In this document: piece after piece, positions 1-9,748 of the stretch
How positions within the stretch are numbered: the stretch's first letter is position 1
How the letters are laid out: each line of letters begins with the position of its first letter
Notes under the pieces: model-generated
Database searches by the model: none
Seen by the model: the letters and a program-made list of their open reading frames with translations, nothing else
Told to the model about the DNA's origin: nothing
Made by a program: the position numbers and the translations under genes
Assembly (NCBI GenBank): GCA_026692905.1
Contig: JAPLNL010000067.1
Coordinates: forward strand, 1-39,716
Direction of reading: 5' to 3'
DNA from: Planctomycetota bacterium
GTDB lineage: Bacteria > Planctomycetota > Planctomycetia > Pirellulales > Pirellulaceae
DNA: 39,716 nt

Positions 1-142
1 AACGAGTTTACCTAAGTCATTCATTGCTCGGGAGGGTGAGGCTCCTGCCGAACCTTTGCACCGTTGGCTCGGCAGGAGCCTCGCCCTCCCTAAGGTTTTC
101 AATGGAATTGACTTTGCAAAGATGTTTACAGCGGTGGCCTTG
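1..142. repeat. Family A repeat, long copy (one arm of a ~140-bp inverted pair)
   Basis: This stretch is the reverse complement of 22006-22141 with only about three mismatches that I can count. It contains a strong imperfect palindrome at 30-90: the left arm GGGAGGGTGAGGCTCCTGCC pairs with a right arm ending GGAGCCTCGCCCTCCC, with one G-U-type change and one A/C mismatch near the loop. A further partial arm (GCGGTGGCCTTGCCCTCCC) follows at about 130-149. Open frames crossing it encode peptides such as EGEAPAEP, which are repeat translations and not genes. Positions 1-313 hold no convincing gene. Confidence 0.85.
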
Positions 143-313
143 CCCTCCCGAAGGTTTTGACTGGTCTTGGCATTTCAAAGATGTTTGGAGCCGTTGGATT
201 AACCGGCCCATTTTGCGTAGCTTTCGCAGTTCATCTAGCTTTGTTGGAGGATGGTTATTATCCATTACAAAGTGCATTTTTCGACGTTTCCGAACCGACT
301 GTAGCTTTCTTTC

Positions 314-787
314 ATGCATCGATCCTTCAACTATCCCTTTCAAACTGCCATCAATCAGTTCCGAGAGAAAGTGCATCGATTTCTATTTGCAATGGTTGGA
401 ATTCTCGTTTTTTCGCAGATGGGTTGGGCTCAGCAAAATCTATTCAATGTTCCCGAGTCGAGTCCATTCAAAGGAACAATTGTTTCTGGCCTCTATTACG
501 GCAACACGAATTTTTTGGGCGCTGGCAACGAAGTTGGCTGGATGACTGGGATCGAGTATCCAATAATCTGCGAGGAGTTCAGTTTCGTTGCGGACTTCAT
601 TTCGGGCACAAACAGCAACAGCGTGGCTGTCATTGGTGCACAATGGACGTTCTCAGAAAAGAAAGGATGGCAGGTTTCTCTCGGCGCCCAACTCCCTAGC
701 CCGGGAAGCGGCAATGACTACGGAGCTGTCTTTGAATTGACCAAGTTCCCGCCTTCTTTTGGAAAAGTGTTGGCACCCAAGTTGTAA
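314..787 (+). CDS. Small exported beta-barrel-like protein, unknown function
   Basis: The ORF encodes up to 157 residues. A hydrophobic segment (FLFAMVGILVFSQMGWAQQ) ending in an alanine-type cleavage site marks a signal peptide. The 19 residues before it look too long for a normal n-region, so the GTG at 371, preceded by a purine-rich GAGAGAAA, is a plausible true start. The mature part of about 115 residues alternates polar and hydrophobic residues and has short turns (GTNSNSVAVIGAQWTFSE, QVSLGAQLPSPGSGND), as in outer-membrane beta-strands. It could be a small barrel or a truncated piece of a larger transporter of the MetA-pathway type. I cannot name a family. It converges on the porin gene, with 107 bp between the two stop codons. 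Confidence 0.55.
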   Translation: MHRSFNYPFQTAINQFREKVHRFLFAMVGILVFSQMGWAQQNLFNVPESSPFKGTIVSGLYYGNTNFLGAGNEVGWMTGIEYPIICEEFSFVADFISGTNSNSVAVIGAQWTFSEKKGWQVSLGAQLPSPGSGNDYGAVFELTKFPPSFGKVLAPKL

Positions 788-894
788 GCACGTACGCAAG
801 AGGTTTTGAGGCTATTGGTAGTTTGCTGTTTCGCTTTTTTGAACCTCAGTCGTTGGGTAGCCAGTCCTTCGGGCTTTGAGCGGTATCACCACGC

Positions 895-2388
895 CTAAAA
901 ATCCAATTGGCAGCGCAGGCCATAGGCATCGGTTTGAGATCGGATCATGTTGTTCGACAGGATATTGCCATTACTTGTCGGTCGTGCATCTGCCCAGGAA
1001 TGGATGTAATTGAATACGCACTTGCAGTTCGGATTGACATACCAATTCAGGCCACCGGTCATGTTCTGCATCATCCCACCTTGGACTTGCTGGTCGGTCA
1101 GATCCAGATAGGACCAGCGACCAGCAACTTCCCAAGCCCCCCATCCGCTACAACTTTTCGATACGCTATGAAATGGAATCACGCGATCGATTGCACCAGC
1201 TTTGCGATCATAAGGGCGGTGTTCGCCAGTGAGGAACAAGCCGACTTGGGAATAAGCTCCGTTCAGAAATCCGTTTCCCGTCCCAGACGTATCCACAAAG
1301 CAACCCATGGCTTCGGTTTGCCATGAAAGTGGTCCGCGAACCCACATGGACTCCAAACCAAACGTCTGAGTCAAACTGGAGCCAATGGTTCCGGTATCGA
1401 CGAAGAAAGGCGTTCCGTTGGCAGCCGAGGGGACTGGTTGGCCGCTTGTACCGTTGGGCGTACCCGTTGGCACGACAAACTCACCTACGAAAATTTCAGG
1501 AACGCTTCGGAATCGCACCCGTTCATTCGGTGGTGCATTGAGAAAGTATCCTGCACCGAGGTGCAAATAGTCCTCGCCCTTGGGACCTTCGTGCCAGAGC
1601 AAATGAGTCAAGCGACCAGCGGCACCGTTTCCACCATCGGTGCTGAGCGAGCCGCCGAATTGGTCTTGTCCCGTCCGAAAGTAGGATGCAGCCCAAGTCC
1701 AATTCAAATCCTCCGAATTATTGTAGAATCCGATCCCAATATGTCGGAAGGGTGTAAACGCTTGAAACAAAGAGGACCGCTCCATAAAGGTCGTGTACCG
1801 AATACTGCTTGCGACTTCCAAGCCGAAGGGTTGTTTCCATTGGCCGACACGGACAGTTCCTAGCGGGCCAACCTCTTTAAAATCAGCCCAGAGGTCGGTA
1901 AAAGTTGGGCGTCCGAAAAATCCAAAGTCCATTTGCATGAAGTAGTCCATGCGATCGGAAACAGAGCCCTTGGCTCCGAGTCTTGCTCGGCGGAAGTCGG
2001 CTCCACTTTCGATCCTGCCATACGTATCGCGACTGGATTGGAGTTGGCTAAAACTGACCGCGTCCGCTTGAAAGAAGCCGCTAATAGCAACGTTTGGATA
2101 CTTGGGCTTTTCTGCGGCAGTCTTCTTAGCATCCGTGAGCTTTTTGAGTCCGGACTCGTTCGTTGCCTCTTTGGCTTCGAGGGCCTTGAGACGCGACGTA
2201 AGCTCTTCAATCGTGGCTGGCGGGTTATCCGAAGGAGATGCGGCGAAAACGTATTGAGGTTGTGCCTCTTCGGGCACATTTGCCACCCCAGAACCGAAAG
2301 GCGTTGCGTAGCTTGCCTCTTGTGCAACAACGGTTCGGTAAAAGACTAGCGCCAGCAGAGAAACAAAGACAAGTTTACGCCAACTCAT
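895..2388 (-). CDS. Phosphate-selective porin O/P family outer-membrane protein
   Basis: The 497-residue product begins with a signal peptide (MSWRKLVFVSLLALVFYRTVVAQEA). A coiled-coil-like stretch follows at about residues 57-90 (IEELTSRLKALEAKEATNES), as in many planctomycete porins, where it may contact the periplasm or form trimers. From about residue 97 the sequence matches the OprO/OprP porin family: NVAISGFFQADAVSF, then FRRARLGAKGSVSDRMDYFMQMDFGF and VGPLGTVRVGQWKQPFGLE. The protein ends in an aromatic residue (QLDF), typical of outer-membrane barrels. Family members are anion- or phosphate-selective trimeric pores, but the substrate cannot be read from the sequence and many planctomycete paralogues exist. 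The gene stands alone, and the start fits the signal peptide. Confidence 0.85.
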   Translation of the reverse strand: MSWRKLVFVSLLALVFYRTVVAQEASYATPFGSGVANVPEEAQPQYVFAASPSDNPPATIEELTSRLKALEAKEATNESGLKKLTDAKKTAAEKPKYPNVAISGFFQADAVSFSQLQSSRDTYGRIESGADFRRARLGAKGSVSDRMDYFMQMDFGFFGRPTFTDLWADFKEVGPLGTVRVGQWKQPFGLEVASSIRYTTFMERSSLFQAFTPFRHIGIGFYNNSEDLNWTWAASYFRTGQDQFGGSLSTDGGNGAAGRLTHLLWHEGPKGEDYLHLGAGYFLNAPPNERVRFRSVPEIFVGEFVVPTGTPNGTSGQPVPSAANGTPFFVDTGTIGSSLTQTFGLESMWVRGPLSWQTEAMGCFVDTSGTGNGFLNGAYSQVGLFLTGEHRPYDRKAGAIDRVIPFHSVSKSCSGWGAWEVAGRWSYLDLTDQQVQGGMMQNMTGGLNWYVNPNCKCVFNYIHSWADARPTSNGNILSNNMIRSQTDAYGLRCQLDF

Positions 2389-2734
2389 GATTCACTATTC
2401 CGATCAACCCGACAATTCTGTGACAAAAGCGTTCCTGTCAGAATCGGCACGTTTCCGATCGTAAGTAGAGTGCATTTTTAGCAGGCATTCGTAGAATTTA
2501 GAGGAAATAGGGGATTGGTTTCGTTGCAAGAGCAACAACGTCGAAATGTTACAAAACCGAAAGATACGAACCGCCGTGATTCAGCGAGTTCGAAAAGTTC
2601 GTCGGTTGCTTATCTGGAGTGGGAGAGCTCGATGCGGAACAAGGATTGTCTGATTGCGAGGCTCCAAACAGGCGGCAATTCGTTACAATGGTTGACCTCC
2701 GATCGCTTCCGCCTTTCAACCCATTTGAAATGAT
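2389..2734. other. Divergent intergenic region between porin and oxidoreductase genes
   Basis: About 346 bp lie between two divergently transcribed genes, so promoters for both should be here. Apart from the imperfect inverted repeat at 2415-2444 I recognise no named element, RNA gene or credible small gene. Confidence 0.5.
2415..2444. promoter_or_regulatory. Imperfect inverted repeat upstream of the porin (possible operator)
   Basis: ATTCTGTGACA (2415-2425) faces TGTCAGAAT (2436-2444). The element lies 27 bp upstream of the porin start codon. The half-sites CTGTGAC and CTGTCAG resemble E. coli Pho-box heptamers (CTGTCAT), but their start-to-start spacing is 17 bp rather than the canonical 11, so Pho control is only a guess. 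Confidence 0.3.
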
Positions 2735-3832
2735 ATGTCCTCCCTCTCCCGCCGCGAATTTGGTTCGCAATCGCTGTCACGCGTGAGTCCCATTCTCGCT
2801 GGCACACTCCTCCCATCGCTCTTGACGTCAACAGCATGGGGGAATACACGAAGTCGAATCCGCGTTGGCCAGATCGGTACGAAACATGGCCATGCCAGCG
2901 GCAAGCTTGAAGCCTTGACGAAACTGAACGAACACTTTGAAGTGGTGGGGATTGTTGAAGAAGACGAGGTACAAAGAGGACGAGTTCAAAAGACAGCAGC
3001 ATTCCAATCTTGTACTTGGCTGACCGTTGATCAATTGCTTAGCCAACCAGGCCTTCAACTCGTTCTTGTCGAGACAGAGATCGATCAGTTGCTCAACATG
3101 GCGGAAAAATGCTTGCGAGCAGGCATGCACGTTCACTTGGACAAGCCCGCGGGAGCCTCGATGGAGCAATTTCAAAGGGTGGCGAACGTTGCTACCGAAT
3201 CGAAGCGGCTCATTCAATTGGGATACATGTTTCGCAGTAACCCGGCCTTTCAATTTCTATTCAATGCGGTCAAGCAAGGTTGGCTAGGTGAGGTTTTTGA
3301 GATTCATGGCGTGATTAGCAAGAAGCTCGCCAGTAGCGATCGAGCTGATCCGACGCGGTACCGGGGCGGTTCCATGTTCGAGCTTGGATGCCATTTGATT
3401 GATGCGATGGTTTCGATCTTAGGCAAGCCCCAGTCCGTCACTCCATTCAATACCAAGACGATGCTGGAGGTCGACACACTCAACGACAATTGCTTGGCCG
3501 TTTTCCGATACCCGAAAGCAACTGCTTCGATTCGTAGCAGCATGGTCGAAATCGATGGCGGTCGCCGACGCCAGATGGTGGTTTGCGGTACGAAAGGTAC
3601 CATTGAGATTGTGCCACTTGAACCGCCGCAATTGACGCTGACGCTCGACCAAGCCATCGGCGGCTTTCGCAAAGGAACTCAAAACGTCGAATTGCCCAAG
3701 ATGACGGGCCGATACGACGGAGATTTATTGAGTTTGGCCTCTGCCATTCGCGGCGAGTCGGAGTATCTGTACTCTTTGCAACATGATTTGATTGTCCAAG
3801 AATGCGTTCTCAAAGCAAGTGAAATGTTTTGA
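2735..3832 (+). CDS. Tat-exported Gfo/Idh/MocA family oxidoreductase
   Basis: The product has 365 residues. The N-terminus MSSLSRREFGSQSLSRVSP followed by a hydrophobic stretch is a twin-arginine signal, so the enzyme is probably exported folded with its cofactor. A Rossmann domain follows (RIRVGQIGTKHGHASG, about residues 45-60), though the glycine pattern is atypical of GxGxxG. The sequence HLDKPAG (about 135-141) is the family's EKP-type motif, and YRGGSMFELGCHLIDAMV (about 209-226) carries the conserved histidine region. Family members oxidise or reduce sugars and related polyols with NAD(P). The substrate is unknown. Only 82 bp separate the gene from the DUF1553 gene downstream, a common arrangement in planctomycete polysaccharide-related clusters. 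Confidence 0.8.
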   Translation: MSSLSRREFGSQSLSRVSPILAGTLLPSLLTSTAWGNTRSRIRVGQIGTKHGHASGKLEALTKLNEHFEVVGIVEEDEVQRGRVQKTAAFQSCTWLTVDQLLSQPGLQLVLVETEIDQLLNMAEKCLRAGMHVHLDKPAGASMEQFQRVANVATESKRLIQLGYMFRSNPAFQFLFNAVKQGWLGEVFEIHGVISKKLASSDRADPTRYRGGSMFELGCHLIDAMVSILGKPQSVTPFNTKTMLEVDTLNDNCLAVFRYPKATASIRSSMVEIDGGRRRQMVVCGTKGTIEIVPLEPPQLTLTLDQAIGGFRKGTQNVELPKMTGRYDGDLLSLASAIRGESEYLYSLQHDLIVQECVLKASEMF

Positions 3833-3914
3833 AGAATCTTCGGCCGTTTTCGTCTAGAATAGGAGCGCTCGCCAAAAGTCGACTCGTTGCTCTCCCACCT
3901 ACAGACTTCCGCTA

Positions 3915-6900
3915 ATGTTTGATCGAAATCTACGGTTTGTTCTACCAACACTATTTTGCCTAGCGTTGTTTCTACAAAAAGTTGCTCCAATGCAGGCACA
4001 AGATGCCGACGTTGCTGTTGATTTCGCAAGCCAAATCCGCCCGATTCTCGCCAACCATTGTTGGACCTGTCATGGCCCTGATGAAAAGAGCCGCGCTGCC
4101 GATCTGCGACTCGATATCCGAGAGAATGCTCTCGCAGCCTCGGCGATCGTCCCAAATGATCTAAGCAACAGCAAGCTGGTCGAGCGAATTCTGTCGAGCG
4201 AGCCTGAGTCGCAAATGCCTCCGCCGACTTCGAAAAGACCACTGTCGGACAAGCAAAAAAATCTACTGCAGGCATGGATCCGCCAAGGGGCAGTGTACTC
4301 GAAGCATTGGGCGTTTACCCCTCCAGTCAAGGCTTCGGTTCCGAAGTTGCAAGCTGTTGCATTGGGTAACAATGCAATTGATCCGTTCGTTGAAAAACGA
4401 CTGGATCAAGAGCACTTCAAGCCGTCACCTAGGGCCGATCGTTCCACGTTGCTCCGCCGTGTTTCACTCGATTTGACAGGACTTCCGCCCACGATAAGTG
4501 AGCTGCAACAATTCCTAAATGATCCGGCAAGCGATGCCTATGAGCACGCTGTGGATCGACTGCTTGCTTCGAAAGCGTTTGCGGAAAAAATGGCCATGGA
4601 GTGGCTTGATCTAGCGAGATACGCGGACACCAACGGCTACAACAACGACGAGGACCGCACCATGTGGCCATGGCGAGACTGGGTCATCCATGCGTTCGAT
4701 CGCAACATGCCTTTTAATCAGTTTGTCATCGAACAACTTGCAGGTGATTTGATCCCCGACCACAAACAAGATCAGTTGGTCGCAACAGGTTTCCTTCGCA
4801 ACCAAGGTCACAACACCGAAGGGGGCATCATCCAGGAAGAGTACCGAGTCGAATACGTAGCAGATCGTGTCCACACGGTTTCAACGGTATTTCTTGGGCT
4901 TTCCATGCAGTGTGCCCGGTGCCACGACCACAAGTTCGATCCAATTTCTCAGGCCGAATACTACCAATTTTATTCCTTCTTCAATTCACTCGACGAAAAG
5001 CAAGCACCGCACGGCAAAGTCATCGGTGTCGAACCGTACATTCGCGTGCCAACCGCAGAACAATCGTCGAAGACGGCTGCGTTGGCGACCGAAATCGAGT
5101 CCGTCGAATCTCAATGGAAGCAACTTGAGGCTCAAGTAGACAAGAACGTCGAGAAATGGGTCGCTGAAACAAGCCAGAACGACCTCAAGTCTCGCTTCGA
5201 CCAAAGCGCATTGTTCCATTTCCCCCTGGACAAATCAGAGGACCAATCAGAAGGCGGTTCCTTGTTCGACTCGATCTCCCACTCCAAAGTCGGGACCACA
5301 ACCGGTACGATTCTATGGCAAACCGGAAAAAAGCAAGACGCCATCGAACTCGATGGAACATCGCGAATCGAGCTTGGAAACGTTGCGAACTTCGCTAGTG
5401 ATAAACCGTTTTCAGTCAGCGTGTGGATCAAGCCGGCATCGGCAGACGGAATGGCTATTCTCTCCAAAATGGATGAATCACAGAGTTACCGAGGCTATGA
5501 CGTTCTCCTGTCAAGCGGGAAAGTAGAAATGCATTTGGTCCACAAGTGGCCTGAGAATGCGATCAAAGTTTCCTCCAACACACCCTTATCCCTCAACGAG
5601 TGGCATCATATCGTCGCGACCTACGATGGTTCCAAGACTGCGGCAGGCATCAAGCTCTATATCGATTCAAAACCCGCCCCCTATTCTATCTCGCAAGACT
5701 CGCTTCGCGATTCGATCGAAACACAACAACCGTTTCGAATCGGGTTGCGTGAAAAGTCGCTACCGTACAAGGGAGCAATCGATGAGCTCCAGCTTTTTGG
5801 CAATGTGCTGGACGAGAATAGTGTTAAGCAACTTGCGACCTTCGAAACGGTGAGCGGTTTCGCTGACTGGGTCAGGGTACCTTACGAACAGCGGACCGAA
5901 GAACAACGCAAACAAATTCACAAGTTCTATTTGGACCGAATCGATCCTGAATATTCAGCATTGCAAATCAAATTAGCAAATGTCAAGAAGGACAAACTTG
6001 CTATCGAGGAGAGTTCAGCATCCGTAATGGTGATGCGGGAAATGAGTCCGCCAAGAGAGACGTTTGTGCTCAAGCGAGGGCAATACGACCAACCAGCCGA
6101 GCGTGTCTATTCGACGGTCCCCGCTTCACTACTGCAAACGGGTTCGCAGGCACCCAAGGACCGTATGGAGTTGGCTAATTGGCTAGTGAGCGATAAGAAT
6201 CCGCTGACGGCTCGCGTAACGGTGAATCGCTGGTGGCAAAATTTCTTCGGAACGGGCATTGTGAAAACCGCGGAGGACTTTGGCCTTACGGGCGATGCCC
6301 CCTCGCACCCCGAATTGCTTGACTTCCTGGCCCGAAATTTCATTGAAAGCGGGTGGGATGTCAAAGCGACTCTCAAAATGATTGTCATGTCGTCTACTTA
6401 CCAGCAGGAGTCTCGCATCCAGCCCACGATGCTGGATCGCGATCCGGAAAACAGACTTTTGGCCCGCGGCCCTCGAAATCGACTGCCCGCAGAAACCATC
6501 CGCGACAATGCACTTGCGATCAGCGGACTGTTGAAAAACCGACTTGGCGGCCCTAGCGTAAAACCTTACCAACCCGCCGGGCTTTGGGAAGATGTCACTG
6601 TCAACCGTCAAGGTAAATACGTGGCTGACGTTGGTGAAGGGCTCTACCGCCGCAGCTTGTACACATTCTGGAAACGCACTTGCCCTCCCCCGTCCATGAT
6701 GAGTTTCGACGCGCCGATGCGAGAAGTTTGCATTGCAAGACGAGCCCGAACGAATACTCCGCTCCAGTCGCTGGTTTTGCTCAACGATCCAACCTACGTC
6801 GAATGCGCTCGAAGCTTGGCAGAGCATATGATTCAGGAAGGAGTGGCGGTCAACGATCGGATCGACGCTGGTTTCCTTCGAGGTGTTTCTCGGAAAGCTA

Positions 6901-7100
6901 CCCGCGAAGAGCACGCGATTCTAGGTCAAGTTCTAGAGTCCGCCAAGCAACGGTTCGCAGCCAATCCCCCAAGTGCGCAATCGCTCAACACCACCGGCGC
7001 AGCCGCGCCGAATCCCGCGATCGACCCTGTCGAACTTGCTTCCTGGACGATCCTAGCAAGCACCGTGTTGAATCTCGACGAGACCATTTCGAAACGCTAA
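3915..7100 (+). CDS. Planctomycete cytochrome C / DUF1549 / LamG / DUF1553 secreted protein
   Basis: The 1061-residue product has a signal peptide ([24 protein letters not shown]). A planctomycete-type cytochrome domain follows with a haem-binding CWTCHG at residues 49-54, then a DUF1549 region ([18 protein letters not shown] onward), which has a second CXXCH motif ([12 protein letters not shown], near residue 333). A LamG/concanavalin-like domain lies at about 430-640 ([30 protein letters not shown]). The C-terminal part is DUF1553 ([57 protein letters not shown]). Such proteins are abundant in planctomycetes and are thought to act in extracytoplasmic polysaccharide breakdown or redox processes, but no reaction is established. 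The gene is followed after 7 bp by its usual DUF1501 partner, so the two are almost certainly co-transcribed. Confidence 0.93.
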   Translation: MFDRNLRFVLPTLFCLALFLQKVAPMQAQDADVAVDFASQIRPILANHCWTCHGPDEKSRAADLRLDIRENALAASAIVPNDLSNSKLVERILSSEPESQMPPPTSKRPLSDKQKNLLQAWIRQGAVYSKHWAFTPPVKASVPKLQAVALGNNAIDPFVEKRLDQEHFKPSPRADRSTLLRRVSLDLTGLPPTISELQQFLNDPASDAYEHAVDRLLASKAFAEKMAMEWLDLARYADTNGYNNDEDRTMWPWRDWVIHAFDRNMPFNQFVIEQLAGDLIPDHKQDQLVATGFLRNQGHNTEGGIIQEEYRVEYVADRVHTVSTVFLGLSMQCARCHDHKFDPISQAEYYQFYSFFNSLDEKQAPHGKVIGVEPYIRVPTAEQSSKTAALATEIESVESQWKQLEAQVDKNVEKWVAETSQNDLKSRFDQSALFHFPLDKSEDQSEGGSLFDSISHSKVGTTTGTILWQTGKKQDAIELDGTSRIELGNVANFASDKPFSVSVWIKPASADGMAILSKMDESQSYRGYDVLLSSGKVEMHLVHKWPENAIKVSSNTPLSLNEWHHIVATYDGSKTAAGIKLYIDSKPAPYSISQDSLRDSIETQQPFRIGLREKSLPYKGAIDELQLFGNVLDENSVKQLATFETVSGFADWVRVPYEQRTEEQRKQIHKFYLDRIDPEYSALQIKLANVKKDKLAIEESSASVMVMREMSPPRETFVLKRGQYDQPAERVYSTVPASLLQTGSQAPKDRMELANWLVSDKNPLTARVTVNRWWQNFFGTGIVKTAEDFGLTGDAPSHPELLDFLARNFIESGWDVKATLKMIVMSSTYQQESRIQPTMLDRDPENRLLARGPRNRLPAETIRDNALAISGLLKNRLGGPSVKPYQPAGLWEDVTVNRQGKYVADVGEGLYRRSLYTFWKRTCPPPSMMSFDAPMREVCIARRARTNTPLQSLVLLNDPTYVECARSLAEHMIQEGVAVNDRIDAGFLRGVSRKATREEHAILGQVLESAKQRFAANPPSAQSLNTTGAAAPNPAIDPVELASWTILASTVLNLDETISKR

Positions 7101-7107
7101 ATCCAAA

Positions 7108-8559
7108 ATGCAATCCAATCTTCATCCCGCCTCGAGTTCGTTTCGTCGCCAGTTTCTTCGTAACTCGATTACAGGTTCAGCGGCTCTTGCGACGCTCCTT
7201 GGCTCTGATTTACGAGGCAAAGCGTTATCAGCGGCTACCCCAGATAGGCAACCAGTGCCGCACTTCGCAGCTAAGGCAAAGCGAGTAATCTATCTTTTTC
7301 AATCCGGTGGACCATCCCAGCTGGAAATGATGGACTACAAACCCAAGCTCAAGGAGCTTCATGGGTCCGAGTTACCGGACAGTATTCGACAGGGGCAACG
7401 GCTAACGGGAATGACATCGGGGCAAAAGAATTTCCCGGTGGTGGCACCCAAATTTGAGTTTAAGCAACACGGGGCGAATGGCGTTTGGTTGAGCGAGCTT
7501 CTACCGCACACCAGTAAGATCGTTGACGATATTTGCATTGTTCGATCGATGCACACCGAAGCCATCAATCATGACCCGGCTATCACGTTCATGCAAACCG
7601 GCTCGCAGCAACCTGGTCGACCCTCCATGGGCTCTTGGCTGAGCTACGGCCTTGGAAGCGAAGCGGAGGACTTGCCAGCGTTCGTTGTGATGATCTCGCA
7701 CGGAACAGGCAAAGATGCCAATCAAGGCCTACTCGATCGACTTTGGGGCAGCGGCTTCCTACCCTCTAGCCACCAGGGTGTAAAGTTTCGAAGCGGCTCC
7801 GATCCGGTGCTTTATCTCAACGACCCAAGTGGTATCGATCGCAATCTGCGAAGAACGATGCTTGACGGACTTGCAAAGCTAAACGAATTGCAACAAAAAC
7901 AAGATGGCGATCCCGAGATTGCCACACGAATGGAACAGTATGAAATGGCCTTTCGCATGCAAGCATCCGTGCCGAACTTAACCAACTTGAGTGACGAGCC
8001 CGAGTCGACGTTTGATATGTATGGTCCGCAAGCCAAAACACCAGGGACCTTTGCCGCCAACTGCCTGATGGCAAGACGCATGGTGGAGCGAGGTGTTCGC
8101 TTTATCCAGTTGTACCATCGCGGATGGGACAATCACGGTAACTTGCCATCGAACATTCCTAAGCAATGCAGCGATATCGATCAGCCCCAAGCCGCCTTGG
8201 TGTCGGATCTCAAGCAGCGGGGCTTGCTGGATGACACGTTAGTGATCTGGGGCGGCGAATTTGGACGAACTGTCTACAGCCAAGGTTCATTGCAAGACGA
8301 CTACGGTCGCGATCATCATGGTCGTTGCTTTACGATGTGGATGGCAGGCGGAGGAATCAGACCGGGGGCCGTCGTAGGGGAAACGGACGACTATGGATAC
8401 AACATCGTTTCGGATCCGGTGCATGTCCATGACTTGCACGCAACGTTGTTACAATGCCTCGGCTTCGATCACGAACGACTGACGTTTCGCTATCAAGGAC
8501 GCGACTTCAGGTTAACCGACGTTCACGGCAAAGTGATCGCGAAGCTATTGGGAAGTTAG
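7108..8559 (+). CDS. DUF1501 domain-containing protein, partner of the DUF1553 gene
   Basis: The 483-residue product starts with a twin-arginine-like signal ([22 protein letters not shown]). It then shows the standard DUF1501 landmarks: [23 protein letters not shown] near residue 52, [15 protein letters not shown], the [11 protein letters not shown] segment, [12 protein letters not shown] and [14 protein letters not shown]. The last two carry histidine, aspartate and glutamate residues placed as in the alkaline-phosphatase/sulfatase fold to which this family is distantly related. Whether the protein is catalytic is unknown. It sits 7 bp after the DUF1553 gene. Following the stop codon are 159 bp with no recognised element before the response regulator. 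Confidence 0.92.
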   Translation: MQSNLHPASSSFRRQFLRNSITGSAALATLLGSDLRGKALSAATPDRQPVPHFAAKAKRVIYLFQSGGPSQLEMMDYKPKLKELHGSELPDSIRQGQRLTGMTSGQKNFPVVAPKFEFKQHGANGVWLSELLPHTSKIVDDICIVRSMHTEAINHDPAITFMQTGSQQPGRPSMGSWLSYGLGSEAEDLPAFVVMISHGTGKDANQGLLDRLWGSGFLPSSHQGVKFRSGSDPVLYLNDPSGIDRNLRRTMLDGLAKLNELQQKQDGDPEIATRMEQYEMAFRMQASVPNLTNLSDEPESTFDMYGPQAKTPGTFAANCLMARRMVERGVRFIQLYHRGWDNHGNLPSNIPKQCSDIDQPQAALVSDLKQRGLLDDTLVIWGGEFGRTVYSQGSLQDDYGRDHHGRCFTMWMAGGGIRPGAVVGETDDYGYNIVSDPVHVHDLHATLLQCLGFDHERLTFRYQGRDFRLTDVHGKVIAKLLGS

Positions 8560-8718
8560 CGGACCACCGAAAAACCCCCATTTCGGGCTGCAAACAAAGG
8601 GTTTCCAAAGATAACTTCGAGCAATTAAGTGCAAAATGCGAAAATTAGACGACAGAGCATTCTAATTTGAGTAACCGTTGACGGTCGAATTTCACGTCCA
8701 CGTTTATGAAAGTTAAAA

Positions 8719-9195
8719 ATGAGTCCAAATCCAGAACCTGAGCTCGATCGCAAAGTTCTTCATGTCGACGATGATCCAGACATTTTGGCGCTGATGAAGA
8801 AAACGCTTTCCATTAGGGGCTATACTCCCCACTCTATTTCCGATCCCGCTCTTGTTATTCCTTGGCTTGCCAAAAGTACGACTCGAATTGTTTTGCTCGA
8901 TATCGAGATGCCTGGAAAGGACGGACTGGCTCTTCTGCGCGAGATCAAAAAATTCGACGGGGGCATTCAAGTCATCATGTTAACCGGGCTCGTTTCGATG
9001 AGTACCATCATTCGAGCCACACGACTGGGAGCCGAAGATTGCTTCTTCAAACCGATCGAAAATTTGGACGATGTCTTGGATTCCGTCGATCGTGCCCATG
9101 AAAAGATGCTTCGTTGGTGGCGAGTCTTGAAAGAATGGCGAGCTCGCAAAAGCATGGGAATTACGGAAGATCAACCCGCGATCTTTGGTTCGTGA
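8719..9195 (+). CDS. Single-domain response regulator (CheY-like receiver)
   Basis: The product has 158 residues. A receiver domain covers about residues 12-135: the acidic pocket VDDDP, the phospho-acceptor aspartate in IVLLDIEMPGKDG, the conserved threonine in VIMLTG, and the lysine in CFFKPIE are all present, so phosphorylation should be possible. The C-terminal extension of about 25 residues (RWWRVLKEWRARKS) is basic and shows no DNA-binding domain. No histidine kinase lies nearby, so the partner is unknown. It may act through protein contacts as in phosphorelays. Confidence 0.88.
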   Translation: MSPNPEPELDRKVLHVDDDPDILALMKKTLSIRGYTPHSISDPALVIPWLAKSTTRIVLLDIEMPGKDGLALLREIKKFDGGIQVIMLTGLVSMSTIIRATRLGAEDCFFKPIENLDDVLDSVDRAHEKMLRWWRVLKEWRARKSMGITEDQPAIFGS

Positions 9196-9237
9196 AGGAA
9201 TGATGAAGTTCCAAGACGAGCAGGAAGCAGAACGCAA

Positions 9238-9458
9238 CCCTAGCACGACGCGCAAGCTAGTGAATTAGCTACAGCCCTAGCACGCGCGCAAGCTAGTGAA
9301 TTAGCTACAGCCATAGCACAACGCGCAAGCTAGTGAATTAGCTACAGCCCTAGCACGACGCGCAAACTAGTGAATTAGCTACAACCCTAGCACGACGCGC
9401 AAGCTAGTGAATTAGCTACAACCATAGCACGACGCGCAAGCTAGTGAATTAGCTACAA
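9238..9458. repeat. Family C tandem array, six ~37-bp units
   Basis: Six head-to-tail copies of a 37-bp unit (the second is 36 bp) run from 9238 to 9458. Each contains the core CGCGCAAGCTAGTGAATTA followed by GCTACA, and begins CCCTAGCACGA or CCATAGCACGA. There are no spacers, so this is not a CRISPR. The same core recurs in a 50-bp-period array at 26261-26410 with different flanks. Confidence 0.95.
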
Positions 9459-9748
9459 AGAAACACTAGCGCATTTTGGAAATTGATATAGGCTTGAAAT
9501 GAGCATTTGGTTGTTCTTGTCTCCTTGACGCTCTAGAATCCCGGTCGCGTGTACGCAATCGTCGTGGAGCGACGAGCAACAATGTCGCCCTTCGCTCTGC
9601 GAAGGTAGCGTGCGGCAAGACCGAGTCCTGCGTTCCCGGCAAATTCAAACCTGATTCTCTGATACTCCCGAAGTGCGATTGGTGAACTTTTCGATTGCGG
9701 TTACGCTCTATCTTCCACGGAGCGATTTTCCCAATTGAAAGTGTACGA
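9459..9748. other. Non-coding region upstream of the MFS gene with small hairpins
   Basis: This holds two short perfect hairpins, CGTCG/CGACG at 9560-9574 and CCTTCGC/GCGAAGG at 9589-9605, but no credible gene. The MFS reading frame stays open back to a TTG at 9695. That N-terminal extension has no transporter character, so it is left out of the gene. Confidence 0.4.

Noticed and set aside
17-376. Reverse-strand open frame of 119 codons containing REGEAPAEPTVQRFGRSLTLPS
   Set aside because: The peptide is a translation of the family A palindrome. The same peptide style recurs at every copy, and no domain or ribosome-binding site supports a gene.
9238-9458. CRISPR array
   Set aside because: Units are contiguous with no unique spacers and no cas genes are present. 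It is a plain tandem repeat, as are 14235-14319 and 26261-26410.
9695-9748. TTG start for the MFS gene
   Set aside because: It adds 18 basic residues without transporter character. ATG 9749 gives a normal short cytosolic N-terminus.
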